Part shown: one piece after another, positions 33,814 to 45,200 of the stretch
Position numbering within the stretch: position 1 is the first letter of the stretch
Layout of the letters: every line of letters begins with the position of its first letter
NCBI RefSeq assembly: GCF_016801865.2
Contig: NC_068938.1
Location: 27,021,117-27,085,116, forward strand
Origin: Culex pipiens pallens
Lineage: Eukaryota; Arthropoda; Insecta; Diptera; Culicidae
DNA length: 64,000 nucleotides
Direction of reading: 5' to 3'
Program-made: the position numbers and the translations under genes
Notes under the pieces: generated by a model
Told to the model about the DNA's origin: nothing
Seen by the model: the letters and a program-made list of their open reading frames with translations, nothing else
The model's database searches: none

Positions 33814-35837
33814 ATTGAAATTAATTCTATGTCACGTCTATGTCAAATAACATTATTTAACAAAAAACACAATACAAAATTTTGCTTATTTAAGATTCCT
33901 CAAATTAAATTTAAACCCATTTTTTTATTTATTGGGCATGGTAAACTCAAATTCACAACAAATCAGTCTCAAGCTTGAACTTCAGGCTGTGCTTACCTCC
34001 AATATTATGCTCTCAGATGTATGGAAAAATAAGTTCAAAATCATATCGTCTATATTGATTTCATTAAACCTGCTCAAGCTTTTATTTCTTGCTCTCATAC
34101 CAGTTTATTTGTTTCTGTTACATTTTTTATTTCGCTGAATCCAAATCTGTACCCAGATTTGCTCCTAATAGTAAAAATGTTGAGCTATTTTCTTTTTAGA
34201 TATTGATATTCACAATACTGAGTAATGTTTGAAACTTAACAGCAAATGATTTTTTTTCTTAGTTTTCTGGTTTTTGTTAAACAATTTCTAATCTTTCCAA
34301 AAAAGCCAACTTTTATAGTTTTTGTTGAGTTTTAATGGAAAGACATATTCATAAGACAATAATATATCCTTTATTTAAATTTTGTTCAAATTGATTTAAT
34401 CACCAAAATAAAAAAAAAAAACATTTTTGGGAAGGTGCGAGAATCTTCTATATATAAAAAAAATTTCAACGGTTTTGTTCGAACGCGAATCAGTTCAACA
34501 CGGAGCGTCGGATCGGGGTGCTTTTTGTTGCGTTGGGTACGTATAAGCCCAAGGAAGGTTCTTACGCCAAAAAGTTACAACCGATTCCAGAAAATCTGCG
34601 GATTGTATGGGAAACGTTACGTAAAAATAAAATTTGGATCACAGGAGGCTGAATGAGCAAAAAAGTTAAAAACGTCAACAAACGAAAAAAGGCAGAACGT
34701 AGTTTGTCGGATAAGGCTTGTTTTTTATAAGAATTAATAAAAAAATCACCAAGCAATTTTGTCTCAGGATCTAAATCTTACCAAACTGTGTTATCTAAGG
34801 ATTAGAATGTTAAAAAGTTTGAAAAGCATTTTTAACGAATAAGAGCTTGATTTCCACAGCTGAGAAGAAAACTATGCCTTTTAATACATTTAGTTAGTAC
34901 GATATTGTAGCTGCCATATTTTATGAAAGATTAATTTTTTTTTAATTGATATTTTTTTACAAAATTTTAGTCAATTTATTAAATTATAATTAAATGCATG
35001 TATAAAAATTGTGTACATAACTAAACTTGAACCACAATTTATAAAAAAAGAGAATTTCTCGAGGAACAGTCTTAATCATCCAACTCGCTTGCACCATTTC
35101 GTAATCCGTCGGATCGATCATTAATCATGCATTCCGAGCACTTTGCTATTTATCAAGCACAAGCATTCGATAGAAAAATCAGCCAGTCTATTTCACCGCG
35201 TCCACAAACAACAAAAAAGCTAAAATATAGTGCCTCGAAAGCTTCTTCCCCTCCTCTCCCCCACAGGAATCCCAAGTGGCAGCTTTCAGAACCCTAGTCT
35301 TCGTCGTCCTCGGACTTAATCCCATGCCCTGGTGGGGGGTGGTTTGACTGGAGTTCCTCAACTTCTCGTCCATCGCGAGACCGAAACGTTTTTGGCAGTT
35401 TGGGAACGGCCACGTCAGTGGACGGGGAAAACTTTCGGTTTCTACCCCGCACCTTCCTCCCTTCGCCGAGGCTTCTAGCGTAGAAATTTCCGCTTTGTTC
35501 TGCTTGCCAAAACCAGAGATGGCCAGAGGAAAACTTTGTTGTCGTTTCATAGACTCAAACATTCAGTTTGGGAAAATTTTGAAATAAAACATTTGATAAT
35601 TAAAAAAATGGCATAAAAATTATCAGAAACAGATCCAAGGATGTAAATTTAAATAAACTTTTTTTTATCAAATCTTTTAAATTTTCTTAGTATACTGAGT
35701 TTAAATTTTCCTCAACCAGCCAAAGAAGAATGATGATGATGATGATGGTGTTCGTCAAGTGCACCAAAATGAGCTTTTCCTCGCGCAAGGACGGAAAAAT
35801 GAACCCGAAAAAAAGGGAAGCAGCTGCGTCCTCAATG
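33814..35837. other. Non-coding stretch
   Basis: 33814-34430 and 34640-35060 are AT-rich. 34435-34640 is more balanced and may be old mobile-element debris. 35060-35560 is GC-richer. A (GAT)n run lies at about 35731-35748. The 35188-35562 minus-strand ORF has no recognisable domain. Confidence 0.35.
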
Positions 35838-37637
35838 CCCAAGTAACAAGCAAAATGCCTTTACTTCTTAACAGGTTTTATAAAAGGTTTGAAATTTGCT
35901 TTTCTGTTTTATGAAAACATTGATCAAAACTTGCTGGGTTTATGATACGAAAGTTTTAAAAATATCTTTAAGAATACTTTAAGAGCATGGAACATAGTTT
36001 TATATCACACTTCATTGTTTCTCTTAAAGCTATCCCAGAGAGGTTATTTATAAGACTTTTAAGCATTGTCAAAACTGCTTTGAAACTAAATTAAAACTAC
36101 TCTGTTCTATGAAAGCATATTTCCAGATTATTTGAACTTGATCTGTCAAATCACATTTTTTTTTGTACAGTCGGTCGGTTTAGTGTCAAAGAAACTTTTA
36201 CCAAAATTTGTGATCCCGGTAAACAAGTGATACTTTTCGCCCGTATCCGGCTCCAGCGCGGATGTAACGGAGTACACCTATCCGAGGGTGATCGAGTACA
36301 TGCCGATTTGGTCCATTGACATGCATGGGCAGTAGATGTTTTTTTTCCGGCACGTGTTGATCGAGTAACACGAGAATCATCATGGGCGCCGATTCCGTAG
36401 CTACCGTGAAGCCGACGCGCAGAATCGACAAGCTACAAATCATCAGTTAGGCCATCCGTTTGTCCGTCAGAGCCTTTCGAGGACAAGCTGGATAAGGCGT
36501 TCCGAGAAGCGGATAAATTCGTCGCGGAGTGCTAGTGTTTTAACGTTGGTCTAGTGTTGTTTATTAAAATCAGTGTTGTTGGGTCGACGGTAAAATCCTT
36601 CATGCGAGGAAAACTTATGATGATCCCAATCGAATAAATGAATAAATAATATGAAAAATATTGATATTTTGTTTTTATCCAACGATGAAAATATAACCAT
36701 AAAAAACGTTTTGGATCTACCTCCTGCTAACTAAAATTCGCATGCGCTACGGTCGCAGTACTACGCCTTTTGCTCTTGGTTAAAATCGCCTTAAAGCTCA
36801 CTGCAGTCTACATGTTCTTGCTTAATCTTGAACAAGAGCTTCGCAAGAAACAAAGCTCTTAAAGTTTCTTGTACAAGAGCTTCTTAAGAAAAATGGCCCA
36901 AATAACTGCTTTGAGTAAGAGAGAATAGTTTTTATGAGTTCAGCCATATTAACTCGAAAAAGCAACGGCTAAAAATGGAAGCCATGTTGATTTTTCAGAA
37001 AAAAAAATATTAATCGGTCCATCAAAATAAAAAATCGATGCAATTTTGAACGATTCATGCCTTCGATGCATATTTTTTCGAGGTATCTAAGAAAACTGAC
37101 CAGTGAAATTTTGATGGCAAGAATTTTTCAGTTAGAACGGCTGCGTAAAGTCACAGTAATTTTTTATTTTGATATTATTTTATAGTTATCAATATAATTT
37201 TATCTTTTTTCATTGGCCATTTGTGATTTATTTCATAAAGAATGATTGAATTTAACGAGATTATAATTAGAACTGATTTTCCTTCGACAAATCAATTTTA
37301 TCTTCAACGAGAGAAAACATCTTTAATGAAAGTTTATTTCAGTCTTGACAACCTCTTCTGTGCGGTTATAAATTTAAGAAGCTTGAGCATAAGTTTTATT
37401 TAAGCAATTAAATACACCTGCAGAGTGTTTTGAAAATCAATGTCTATGCTGATGAGTTTTAGATGACTCCTAATAAATGGTCTTGATAACCTCCTAAAAT
37501 AGTCCACTTTGCTCTTAACTCAGGTTTAATGCTGATTTATTGTTGTCCTGGAGATAAAATGGCTTTATGGTCATTTTTAGCTAAGATAACATCAATCTCT
37601 CCTCAAGATAGGTACAAAACTGAAAATGTTACTTGGG
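35838..37637. mobile_element. Candidate TIR element 'CCCAAGTAACA'
   Basis: 1.8 kb bounded by 'cccaagtaaca' (35838-35848) and its exact complement 'tgttacttggg' (37627-37637). No clear target duplication was found (only TG on each side), so the unit could be a coincidence of two ends. It contains the balanced-composition gene-like fragment at 36170-36640. Confidence 0.4.
36170..36640 (+). pseudogene. Gene-like fragment, broken frames
   Basis: Composition here is sharply more GC-balanced than the AT-rich sequence on both sides. Plus-strand translation gives protein-like stretches in successive frames, for example 'TEYTYPRVIEYMPIWSID' (about 36265) and a C-terminus-like 'PFEDKLDKAFREADK' running to a stop near 36533. 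Frame changes and internal stops separate them. An AATAAA follows at about 36635. This suggests a decayed retrocopy or captured gene fragment. The parent family was not recognised. Confidence 0.35.
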
Positions 37638-38597
37638 TGATGAAGCACACTGCTGGTTGCAACTAAATAAAGTCGGAAAATTCCTTCACCAAGAAAAAAA
37701 AAAAGCAGGATGGAAAAGTCTTTCATCCTCTTTCCATTTTTTTCTTCTTTATATCAAGGAAAGCAAGAGGGGGCAAAGTTAATGTGCCGAAATGGTCTTT
37801 CTTCTTAAGAGGGGAAAGGAAAGAAACTGCAGTTCTGCAAGTTGGAGGAGAAAGTTGTTCCTTCTAGCCATTTTCCGCGTCTCGATTTCCACGAGTGACT
37901 GCCACTCATTGACTTGCTCGCATTCCATCACGAGAGGAAAGTGGAGAGGATACGAACTGCTGGAGGAAGTCAGTCAGTCAGGACACGCGAGTTGGCGAGG
38001 CGATCAATTTACTGTTAGCTGGAGGGCTGATAGTTGTAAGGTTTCAACTTGTTTTGGTAGCTTTATTTCAGTGTATGATACTGTAATGGATCTTGTTTGC
38101 TTGCAGTTGTTGGGAATGTTATGGATTGTTTGCAATTTGATTTTGGAAATTTTCAAGTAATAGTTATTCATAAAAAACCAGAAGAGATATGTCTCAAAAC
38201 ATGGCATATGTTCAGATTTTTTGCATTGTTGTTATTGATTAATTCCGAAAAATGTGTACGAGTGTAACGGAAAATTGAGCTTGTATTCGTGATGAAAGTA
38301 GTGAACTCTGCCCTCATTTTTCAACTGACGATATCTCGAAGACTATTGTTTTCATTTTTAGTGTTAAAACGTGAAAATAAAAATTCTTCGCAATTTTAAA
38401 ATTAAGCATAACGTTTCAAAAAGTCTGAGCCTTTAAGTCGAAAGAGAAAGGGCAACAATTGAAAAATATTAAAATAACAATTTATTAAAAATCGCATTAT
38501 ACACTAGAACAAGGAGCAATTATCTACGAAATCCACCGAATTCGTGCTTTTTTTTGATTTGGCTTTGAGAGCCTTCCTTATGACATTCTCTACATTA
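37638..38597. other. Non-coding stretch
   Basis: 37640-38160 is GC-richer and apparently single-copy with an open frame (37792-38160) of no recognisable family. 38160-38597 is AT-rich. Confidence 0.35.
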
Positions 38598-39489
38598 GAG
38601 CAATTCCAGCTCAAATCCAATTTCCCATAAGTTTGCCTTTGACAGCTTTTTAATTTGACTCGTTTTATAATTTACATAAGCTTATTTACTATCCAGGTTT
38701 TCACCACACTGAAAAAAATATTCAATTTCAGTTATGAGCAATGTAATAAAGCTTATAACTCCAATCCAATTGAAACGCTGTCAAATGCAAACTTATGGGA
38801 AATTGGAAAGCTTTCCGGTAAAAATATTTTCGAAACTGAAAAATCAAGTCTGTCTATAAAAATTGCAAAAAACCATAAAAAAAATTCATCATTTTTATTT
38901 TTAAAACCGCTGTATCTTCACAAGAATTGGACATAGGACAATGGTCAATATAGAGAATTTTATGTAAAATTGTCAGGAAAATCGATTCTCACTATCGCTT
39001 TTTGAAAATTTTTACGTTTAGACCACTTTTCAAAAAGATAAGTTTTAGTCAATGATTTTTGTATTTTTTCAGGAGAGACATACCATCCTGCAATTTTCGT
39101 AAGTCTTCTTGTCACATTTTAGGCTATTTTCACAAAAATTTTGAACGAAAAAAAATCGTGGGCTTACCTTCAAATTTGACTTTTGAACTTACAAAAATGG
39201 AAAAATCTCATAAAAGTAGAGTGTTTTCTTCTTTCAGTGTATTTTTTCGGAAAGCCCGTCAAATTTCCTACAACGACTTCGAGATACAGTAATTTTTAAA
39301 TTACAAAATACAGAAATATTTAAATAACTTACGCCCTTCTCAAATGTCATTTTTGAGTACAATTGGCTTCATATAAACAAAAATTGATTATATAGGCCTA
39401 GGAAAACATGTCTGAAAAGTTTCATTGAAATTGGAGAGGGTCAGGTACAAAAGTACCAGAAAAATTCCCGATTTATGCTGGAATTGCTC
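38598..39489. mobile_element. TIR element 'GAGCAATTCCAGC'
   Basis: 892 bp bounded by 'gagcaattccagc' (38598-38610) and its exact complement (39477-39489). An inner inverted pair ('ccaatttcccataagtttgc' and complement near 38620/38790) suggests palindromic ends. Flanks are ATTA and TTTA; the target duplication is unclear. No transposase ORF. Confidence 0.55.
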
Positions 39490-39589
39490 TTTAACAACTG
39501 ATGTTAACGTTATAATTATTATTATTTTTGAGATTTGAATTTTTTTTTTAAATATTTTTTTTACCGAAAAAAATCGGTAAAAGTATAAC

Positions 39590-41177
39590 TTGTTTAGTGT
39601 GACTTGGCATATGTTTAAAAAGTGATTTTTTCTTAGGGTCAACTTTAGCTGTATTTTTAGTACCATAAACCGGGGTGACTTTGATAGGATTTCAATTTGT
39701 TTTTAGAATATTTTCCAACAGGTAAGGTTTTTCTCAAGATTATTATTTTTAAAACATGTACTGGGGTAGGCCACATAAAGTCCATGCACTATTTTGGGAA
39801 AAAAGTTTTTTCAATAGTGTTTAGAAAAATAGTTACGTTTGAAATTCTTAGTTTTAATTCCGGGGTGACTTTATAGTCATAGTTTTTCTTGTTAAAATCA
39901 TATTTAAGATGTTCAAACTTTATTTGTACGTTGAACGTACCATCACTAAAGTAGCTGATATAGTTTTTAAGAAAAAAATCAATGTTTATATTTTGTTAAC
40001 TAAGTTTATAAGCTTTTAAACAAAATACATATACATTTCAGGTAAAATTGTAAAAAAGTCGGAATTTTGCCTGAAATTTGTTAAAAAAAAAATATTGTCG
40101 ATTTATATTGCATTTAACACTGAATTCGAAGCACAAATCACAAGTTTTCACATTTTGCATGAAATTTGTTCAACTGAAATTGCCTATAAATAAGGAGATT
40201 TTTTTTAATTGTGTTTCAAAAACACATATTATTTATTAATAACAAACTTTTTTAACCTTCTCCTAGTGGAAAATTGTCCAAAGAATCCGAAAATGCATTC
40301 CATTTTCTGATTAAAAAGCATGTTCATTAAGAAAATCATGACACTTTGAGAAGTTTAAAATAATGACTTTCATCAACATTTTCTTCACTATAGTTAACTA
40401 ACTTTTTAAACATTTCAAAATTTTATGAAAAGTTCTTCTTGAGGTACTTTGAACACTTCTCTACCACAGTCAGTATGTTTCTAAACCATTCCTTACGTAT
40501 TTTAATTGTACTCTTCATTTTGCGGAAAAATCGTAAACCTATCAAAGTCACCCCGGCTATCAAAGTCACCCCGTTTTACGGTATCATTTTTGTATTTTAT
40601 GTAAAAATAAGTATGCATTACATTTTGTAAAAACTAAAAAGGCAAAAGGTAATAATAAGGTTAGAAACATATATTAACTAATAAAAAAATGAAAATTTCA
40701 ACGATATAAATGAAACAAGAAAGACATTAATTGAAAGACAAATTAATTGCTAGTCTATTTCCATTGCAAAGTTTTTTTTTGTCCCCTGATTTTTTTAGCT
40801 AATTTTGACCACATGTTACAAAAAATTGTAATAATTTTCATTTTACAAAACAAAATGTAGTACCTTATTTTGCAATACCTAAGCCCAAAAATAAAAGTGC
40901 TGAAAGGTTGAACTTTTCAGCACTTGTTTCGGAAAGTAACACTTTTAAATATCTTTTTGATTTAAACGATTTATTGACAATATACATGAAAATTTGACTA
41001 AAGATGACAGGATGTGGTAGAAGAGGCCAAATACTACCAAAAACAAACATAAACTAAACAAGATTAATGTAAATTAAAATACTAAAAAAAAGAAACAAGA
41101 AAAACATAAAACAATAAAAGCAAAGTTTTGAACACGGGAAAAATAAAAAATTTCGAAAAAAATCGGGCGGTAGAGGG
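39590..41177 (-). mobile_element. piggyBac-like MITE copy, broken by nested insertions
   Basis: In minus orientation, the TTAA-flanked terminus is at 41178 ('gtagaggg' then TTAA, 41178-41181). 40985-41177 matches the left half of the copy at 33193-33809. 39590-39660 plus 40584-40630 match its right half ('gtgacttggcatatgttt', 'ggtcaactttagctgtattt', 'aagtatgcatta'). The stretch 40640-40985 is unrelated sequence, and 39661-40583 is a younger MITE. Confidence 0.65.
39663..40581. mobile_element. TA-type MITE 'CCRTAAAMCGGGGTGA'
   Basis: Flanked by TA (39661-39662 and 40582-40583). The left end is 'ccataaaccggggtgactt'. The minus-strand right end is 'ccgtaaaacggggtgactt' followed by a second copy of 'ggggtgactttgatag'. 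No transposase; consistent with a mariner-like non-autonomous element. A relative is nested at 15269-15813. Confidence 0.7.
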
Positions 41178-41203
41178 TTAATTTTATATTTTATAATGTA
41201 CAG

Positions 41204-41694
41204 TAGGGTGCCCAGAAAAAATGACCCCCTGCTCCACAAGCGGAAAACGGTTTATTGGGTTATTTTAAGCATCTGTGCAAATTTTGAGCGAAATTGGTTG
41301 AGATTAACCCATTGATACTCGAGCCTGAAGTTGGTGAAAAAATCGTTTTTCATACAAAAATGACTTTTTTAAATCGCTAATAACTTTTAAAGGTCAACTT
41401 TTACAGCTTTGGTATGTTCTACAAAGTTGTAGAGCATTAAATTTCCAATGAGAATCTCACGTTTGGGAATATTTTGATGGAAGAAGCGCACCGTGCAAAC
41501 CAAACTTTAAAAAAATTGGGTTTTCCATACATTTTTTTGATTTTTCCCATACAAACTTCACCTCCGAGTATCAATGGGTGTATGATGACCGATTTTGCTC
41601 ATATTTGGCCCAGAGCCCTAAAATAGGTCCAGGAACAATATTCGGCTTGTGGAGCGAAGTTTTGAAAAAAAAGTCCCATATTCTGGGCACCCTA
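41204..41694. mobile_element. hAT MITE 'TAGGGTGCCCAGAA'
   Basis: 491 bp with perfect 14-bp terminal inverted repeats TAGGGTGCCCAGAA and a perfect 8-bp duplication 'atgtacag' (41196-41203 and 41695-41702). Non-coding, hence non-autonomous. It lies 22 bp beyond the terminal TTAA of the piggyBac-like MITE. Confidence 0.88.
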
Positions 41695-41702
41695 ATGTAC
41701 AG

Positions 41703-42249
41703 TCAAATATTATTTTACAAGAATTTTACAATCAATATCTGCATTTTTAAAATATTGTAATCAAAATTATCTTCAAACATAAGTTTTAAATTTAAATTTG
41801 AAAAGTTCTAACACACTTAAGAGCAATTCGACAATCACTAGCCCAAATAATAATCTACAACTTTACCGAAGACAACAATTCAATTAGAAAATCGTATCTC
41901 AAGAAGATATTTTGTATGACTGCCCATCAAAGACATGGACAAATATTTATCTGAAAAAAAAAATTAAATATATAGACACAAATTGTTGCTCAGAATTGTA
42001 TTTTTCAACTATCTGTGATCTAATATTTTAAACAAAAATAATTATGCACTTTCAACACTCTTGATTACGGAATGAGGCAAACATCGTGTTGCTTTATAAA
42101 TGATATGTTGCAATCTTCTTTTTGACAAACAAATATTTAATATTAAATATAAGAGAGAATGTTTCCCAGAAATGCTTCCCCAAATCAAATCATCAATCGC
42201 GAATTTGTGTTGTTCACTCTCTTTCTGATTTGCTCATTCTCATGAATTC
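41703..42249. other. Upstream region of the ankyrin gene
   Basis: AT-rich with a degenerate 'tttaccgaagac' repeat copy at about 41860-41960. The last 70 bp are less AT-biased, with pyrimidine-rich 'cactctctttctg' and a TCATTC matching the arthropod initiator TCAKTY at 42234-42239. No TATA box was assigned. A 3-codon upstream ORF starts at 42242. Confidence 0.35.
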
Positions 42250-45200
42250 ATGATCCTCGCGAGAGCACACACACTTCTCTCGCAAAAGCAAACCAAACCA
42301 GTTCCCAGCCAAACCTGCTCGCCGATGGATCGCAAACTACTTTCGGCCATTCTGGCCAGTTTAGAACCCGGTGCAACATCCATCGATCCCCTGCTGCTAG
42401 ACCACCACAACCGGAAGTTACTCCTTCACAAAGCAGTGCGGCTGCGGCACCCGAAAAAGCTCGCCATCGTGCAGTTCCTCATCAAAGCAAACCTCGCTGA
42501 CAGCGATGAACGCGACGACGCAGGGGGCCTCACCGCGAGTGAAGTCGCGCTCAGTGAACTGCGCGATCGTAAACTTGCCAGCGCAATGCTGACGGCTGAG
42601 ATGGAGCGGGTGACGGATGAACGTGGTTTCTTCGTTGCCGTGATACGGCGTGGTTCGGTGCCTGTGTGTGAGCTGTTTTTGGAGCTGAAACGTTTCAAGG
42701 AGGGGGAAATATTTCGCCACGTTTCGAGTGCCATGATCGAGCTGGACGCGAAACGGGTCGTTATAGCGGAGGCGTTGAGGCTGTTCTTGCAGTATAAGTT
42801 GGTTCGTTACGCTCACAGCCATTTTGGTGGGGATGTTGGGGGAGTGGTGGATTGTAACGCGTGGCGGACGCATTTTGCGGCGATTGAAGAGCATTGGGCG
42901 GTTTTGGAGAGGAGCTTTAGCGATCGAGATTGTAACAAGTTTGACAGCGAGTTTCTGTACCGCATTAGAATGATGCACAATCATCTGTACTTTGTGAAGA
43001 ATGTTGCGTTCTTGAGTCATTTGCCGGTTATGGAAATGGCGTTTTGTTTGGCTGTTTTTGTAAAGATCCTGGAGTGTGATCCCGAGTACGAGCTGTACAA
43101 GTTTCTCATCAACAAACTGGATGTCATGAAGTACTTGAAGACTATCAATCGACAATTACAGAATGTAAAGCGTTATTTGGATGAGCTAAAATTGCAACTG
43201 ATTGATCTTGTTGAATCTCTGGAAAATGACAAGATTCCGACGAAGGAAGAAGTTCTCGAGAAATGGAAGCGAATGAAACAAGATGAGCTCATCAAAGTGC
43301 AAGAAGGTGCAAGTGAACATGAAAAGTGCTCAAAAAAATTGACAAAATCATCAGAAAATCTCCAGGAAGACATAGTTAACAGTGTTATAAGCGGTTTGAA
43401 GCGCAAGGAAACGCCCGAGATGATATCAGATAAAATTGTATCAAAAGAAGTGATTGTCAGAGGAATAAGGAATTTCAATAGGCCAAGCATAAAAGTAGAA
43501 ACAAACATGATTAAGGGAAAGTTAAGGGTTCAGTACAAGTGGCAAATACACGTTAATGGTAGAGATAAATCTGTGTTGAAAAAACTGAAACGAAATTTTA
43601 TCAAAATTAAGCAGTTTCATTCTATAACGAAAGTAGTGGAACACATTGATCGCATTTCACCGTTGAGAGTCCCTTCGGCGTCGTCTATAAAACGATTAGT
43701 TCAAGTGCTTGGAGAAGCCAGTAAATTCACGAAAAAGTCTCCCAACATCTCCAAAAAAGCTGATCAATACTTGAAGTACATGAAAATCGAAACTTTCACA
43801 GAGCGGAGCAAAGTATTTCGGGAATTTTTCTCCCACAAATATTCACTAGCAAAACAAATACTTAAAAAACCAATGGAATTGCAATTTACGTATGGAGTTT
43901 CACGTAATTTGATTTACATCGAATTGATTCACTCCATATTGATCGTATATTTACTAAACGAAATAAGTCGCACATTTTTAGGCTCGCTGAGAGGCTGTCG
44001 AAATACGGAAGAGTTGATTTCACTCCTACGATATGCTTCCAACTTGGAATCGCTGAAAAATGCACAATCAAAATATTTCAAAAGGGTCAAAGTGATTTTC
44101 AAAGAATTGCAAAACTCTCCTCCATCAACCGATTCCGGGCAACTCAAAAGTCGTGCCAGCCTTTTTAACAGTGCCCAGGGAACTGATTTTGACCGCGAAG
44201 AATGGAAACGTAAGGAAGAAGTGTTCAATTTGATGAAAGAGTGCTTGATCCAAAATTGGCTGATTGGCTTTCAAGACATTAAAATTGCAGTTCTTGCGAA
44301 TGCGCCCCTTGCGACAATACATCGCATGATTGGGTTTGACTTTTCATCATCGGAAAGTGCATATGTTTACAACTTGATGGTTTCGTCTTTTGCGCATTAT
44401 GTGCCCAAACTGGAGAGTTCACTTTCGAAAGAGCTTGTAACTGTTGAACGAAGAATAGCCAAAGCAAAAGATGAAGACTATAAATGTTGTACAAAGAAAA
44501 TCATTAAACAAATGGGTATCGAAAATCCTTCTTCTGAAGAAGTTAACGAATGGCACAAAAAGCTTTCAAAATACTATGAAAATATATTTTTTATCGATGA
44601 AAAATTCAGAGCAATCACAGCAAAGACGGTGCCCAAAGAAAAACTGCAAGAAGTCAGAAAATCAGATCAAAATGATATCCAATTAATCTTTAACAATCAT
44701 TTAGAAACGCTTCGCAACGTGTTGAGGCAGAAGAACATTCCAGATCATGCCATACTTGAATTGGAATACAATTTGCTGGAAATGTGCGAAATGCTCCTCT
44801 CAGTTGGCTACTACGGGGACAATTTTCACCTTCTAAAGCACAAGCTGCCATTTGTTAACGGAAGAAACTTTCGAAACTACCTCGCCCACGACTCTCTGTC
44901 GTACAACGTCATCACTGGCACGACCTCACGTTCCATGGTCATCGTGAACGCGTTGGTATTTATTGATTCTCCGTTGCATTTGTTTAAAAAAAGAAAATCT
45001 GCTACTTTTGATGGAAATTTCATTCCGAGTGAGAAACAAACCCTAGTTTGGACGTTGGAGAACATCGATTCTATAAAGGTCGAAGGAACTGCCGGAAGTA
45101 ATGCAAATGAAACTTTAGATTCGGAAAAGATTGTTGGTTTGGAGAGCGATCGACTGTTGAATCCCATCTGCAAGGGAGAGCAATTTGAGAGGAAACCAAC

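Noticed and set aside
34440..34640. Helitron 5' end (TCTTCTATATATAAAA-like start)
   Set aside because: Only a short resemblance at 34445; no CTRR terminus or 3' hairpin could be tied to it.
35188..35562. 124-codon minus-strand ORF
   Set aside because: Composition is not convincing, no recognisable family, no splice or promoter context.
42418..43155. 245-codon antisense ORF inside the ankyrin gene
   Set aside because: Shadow of the real + strand frame in its GC-rich 5' part; no domain and no independent signals.
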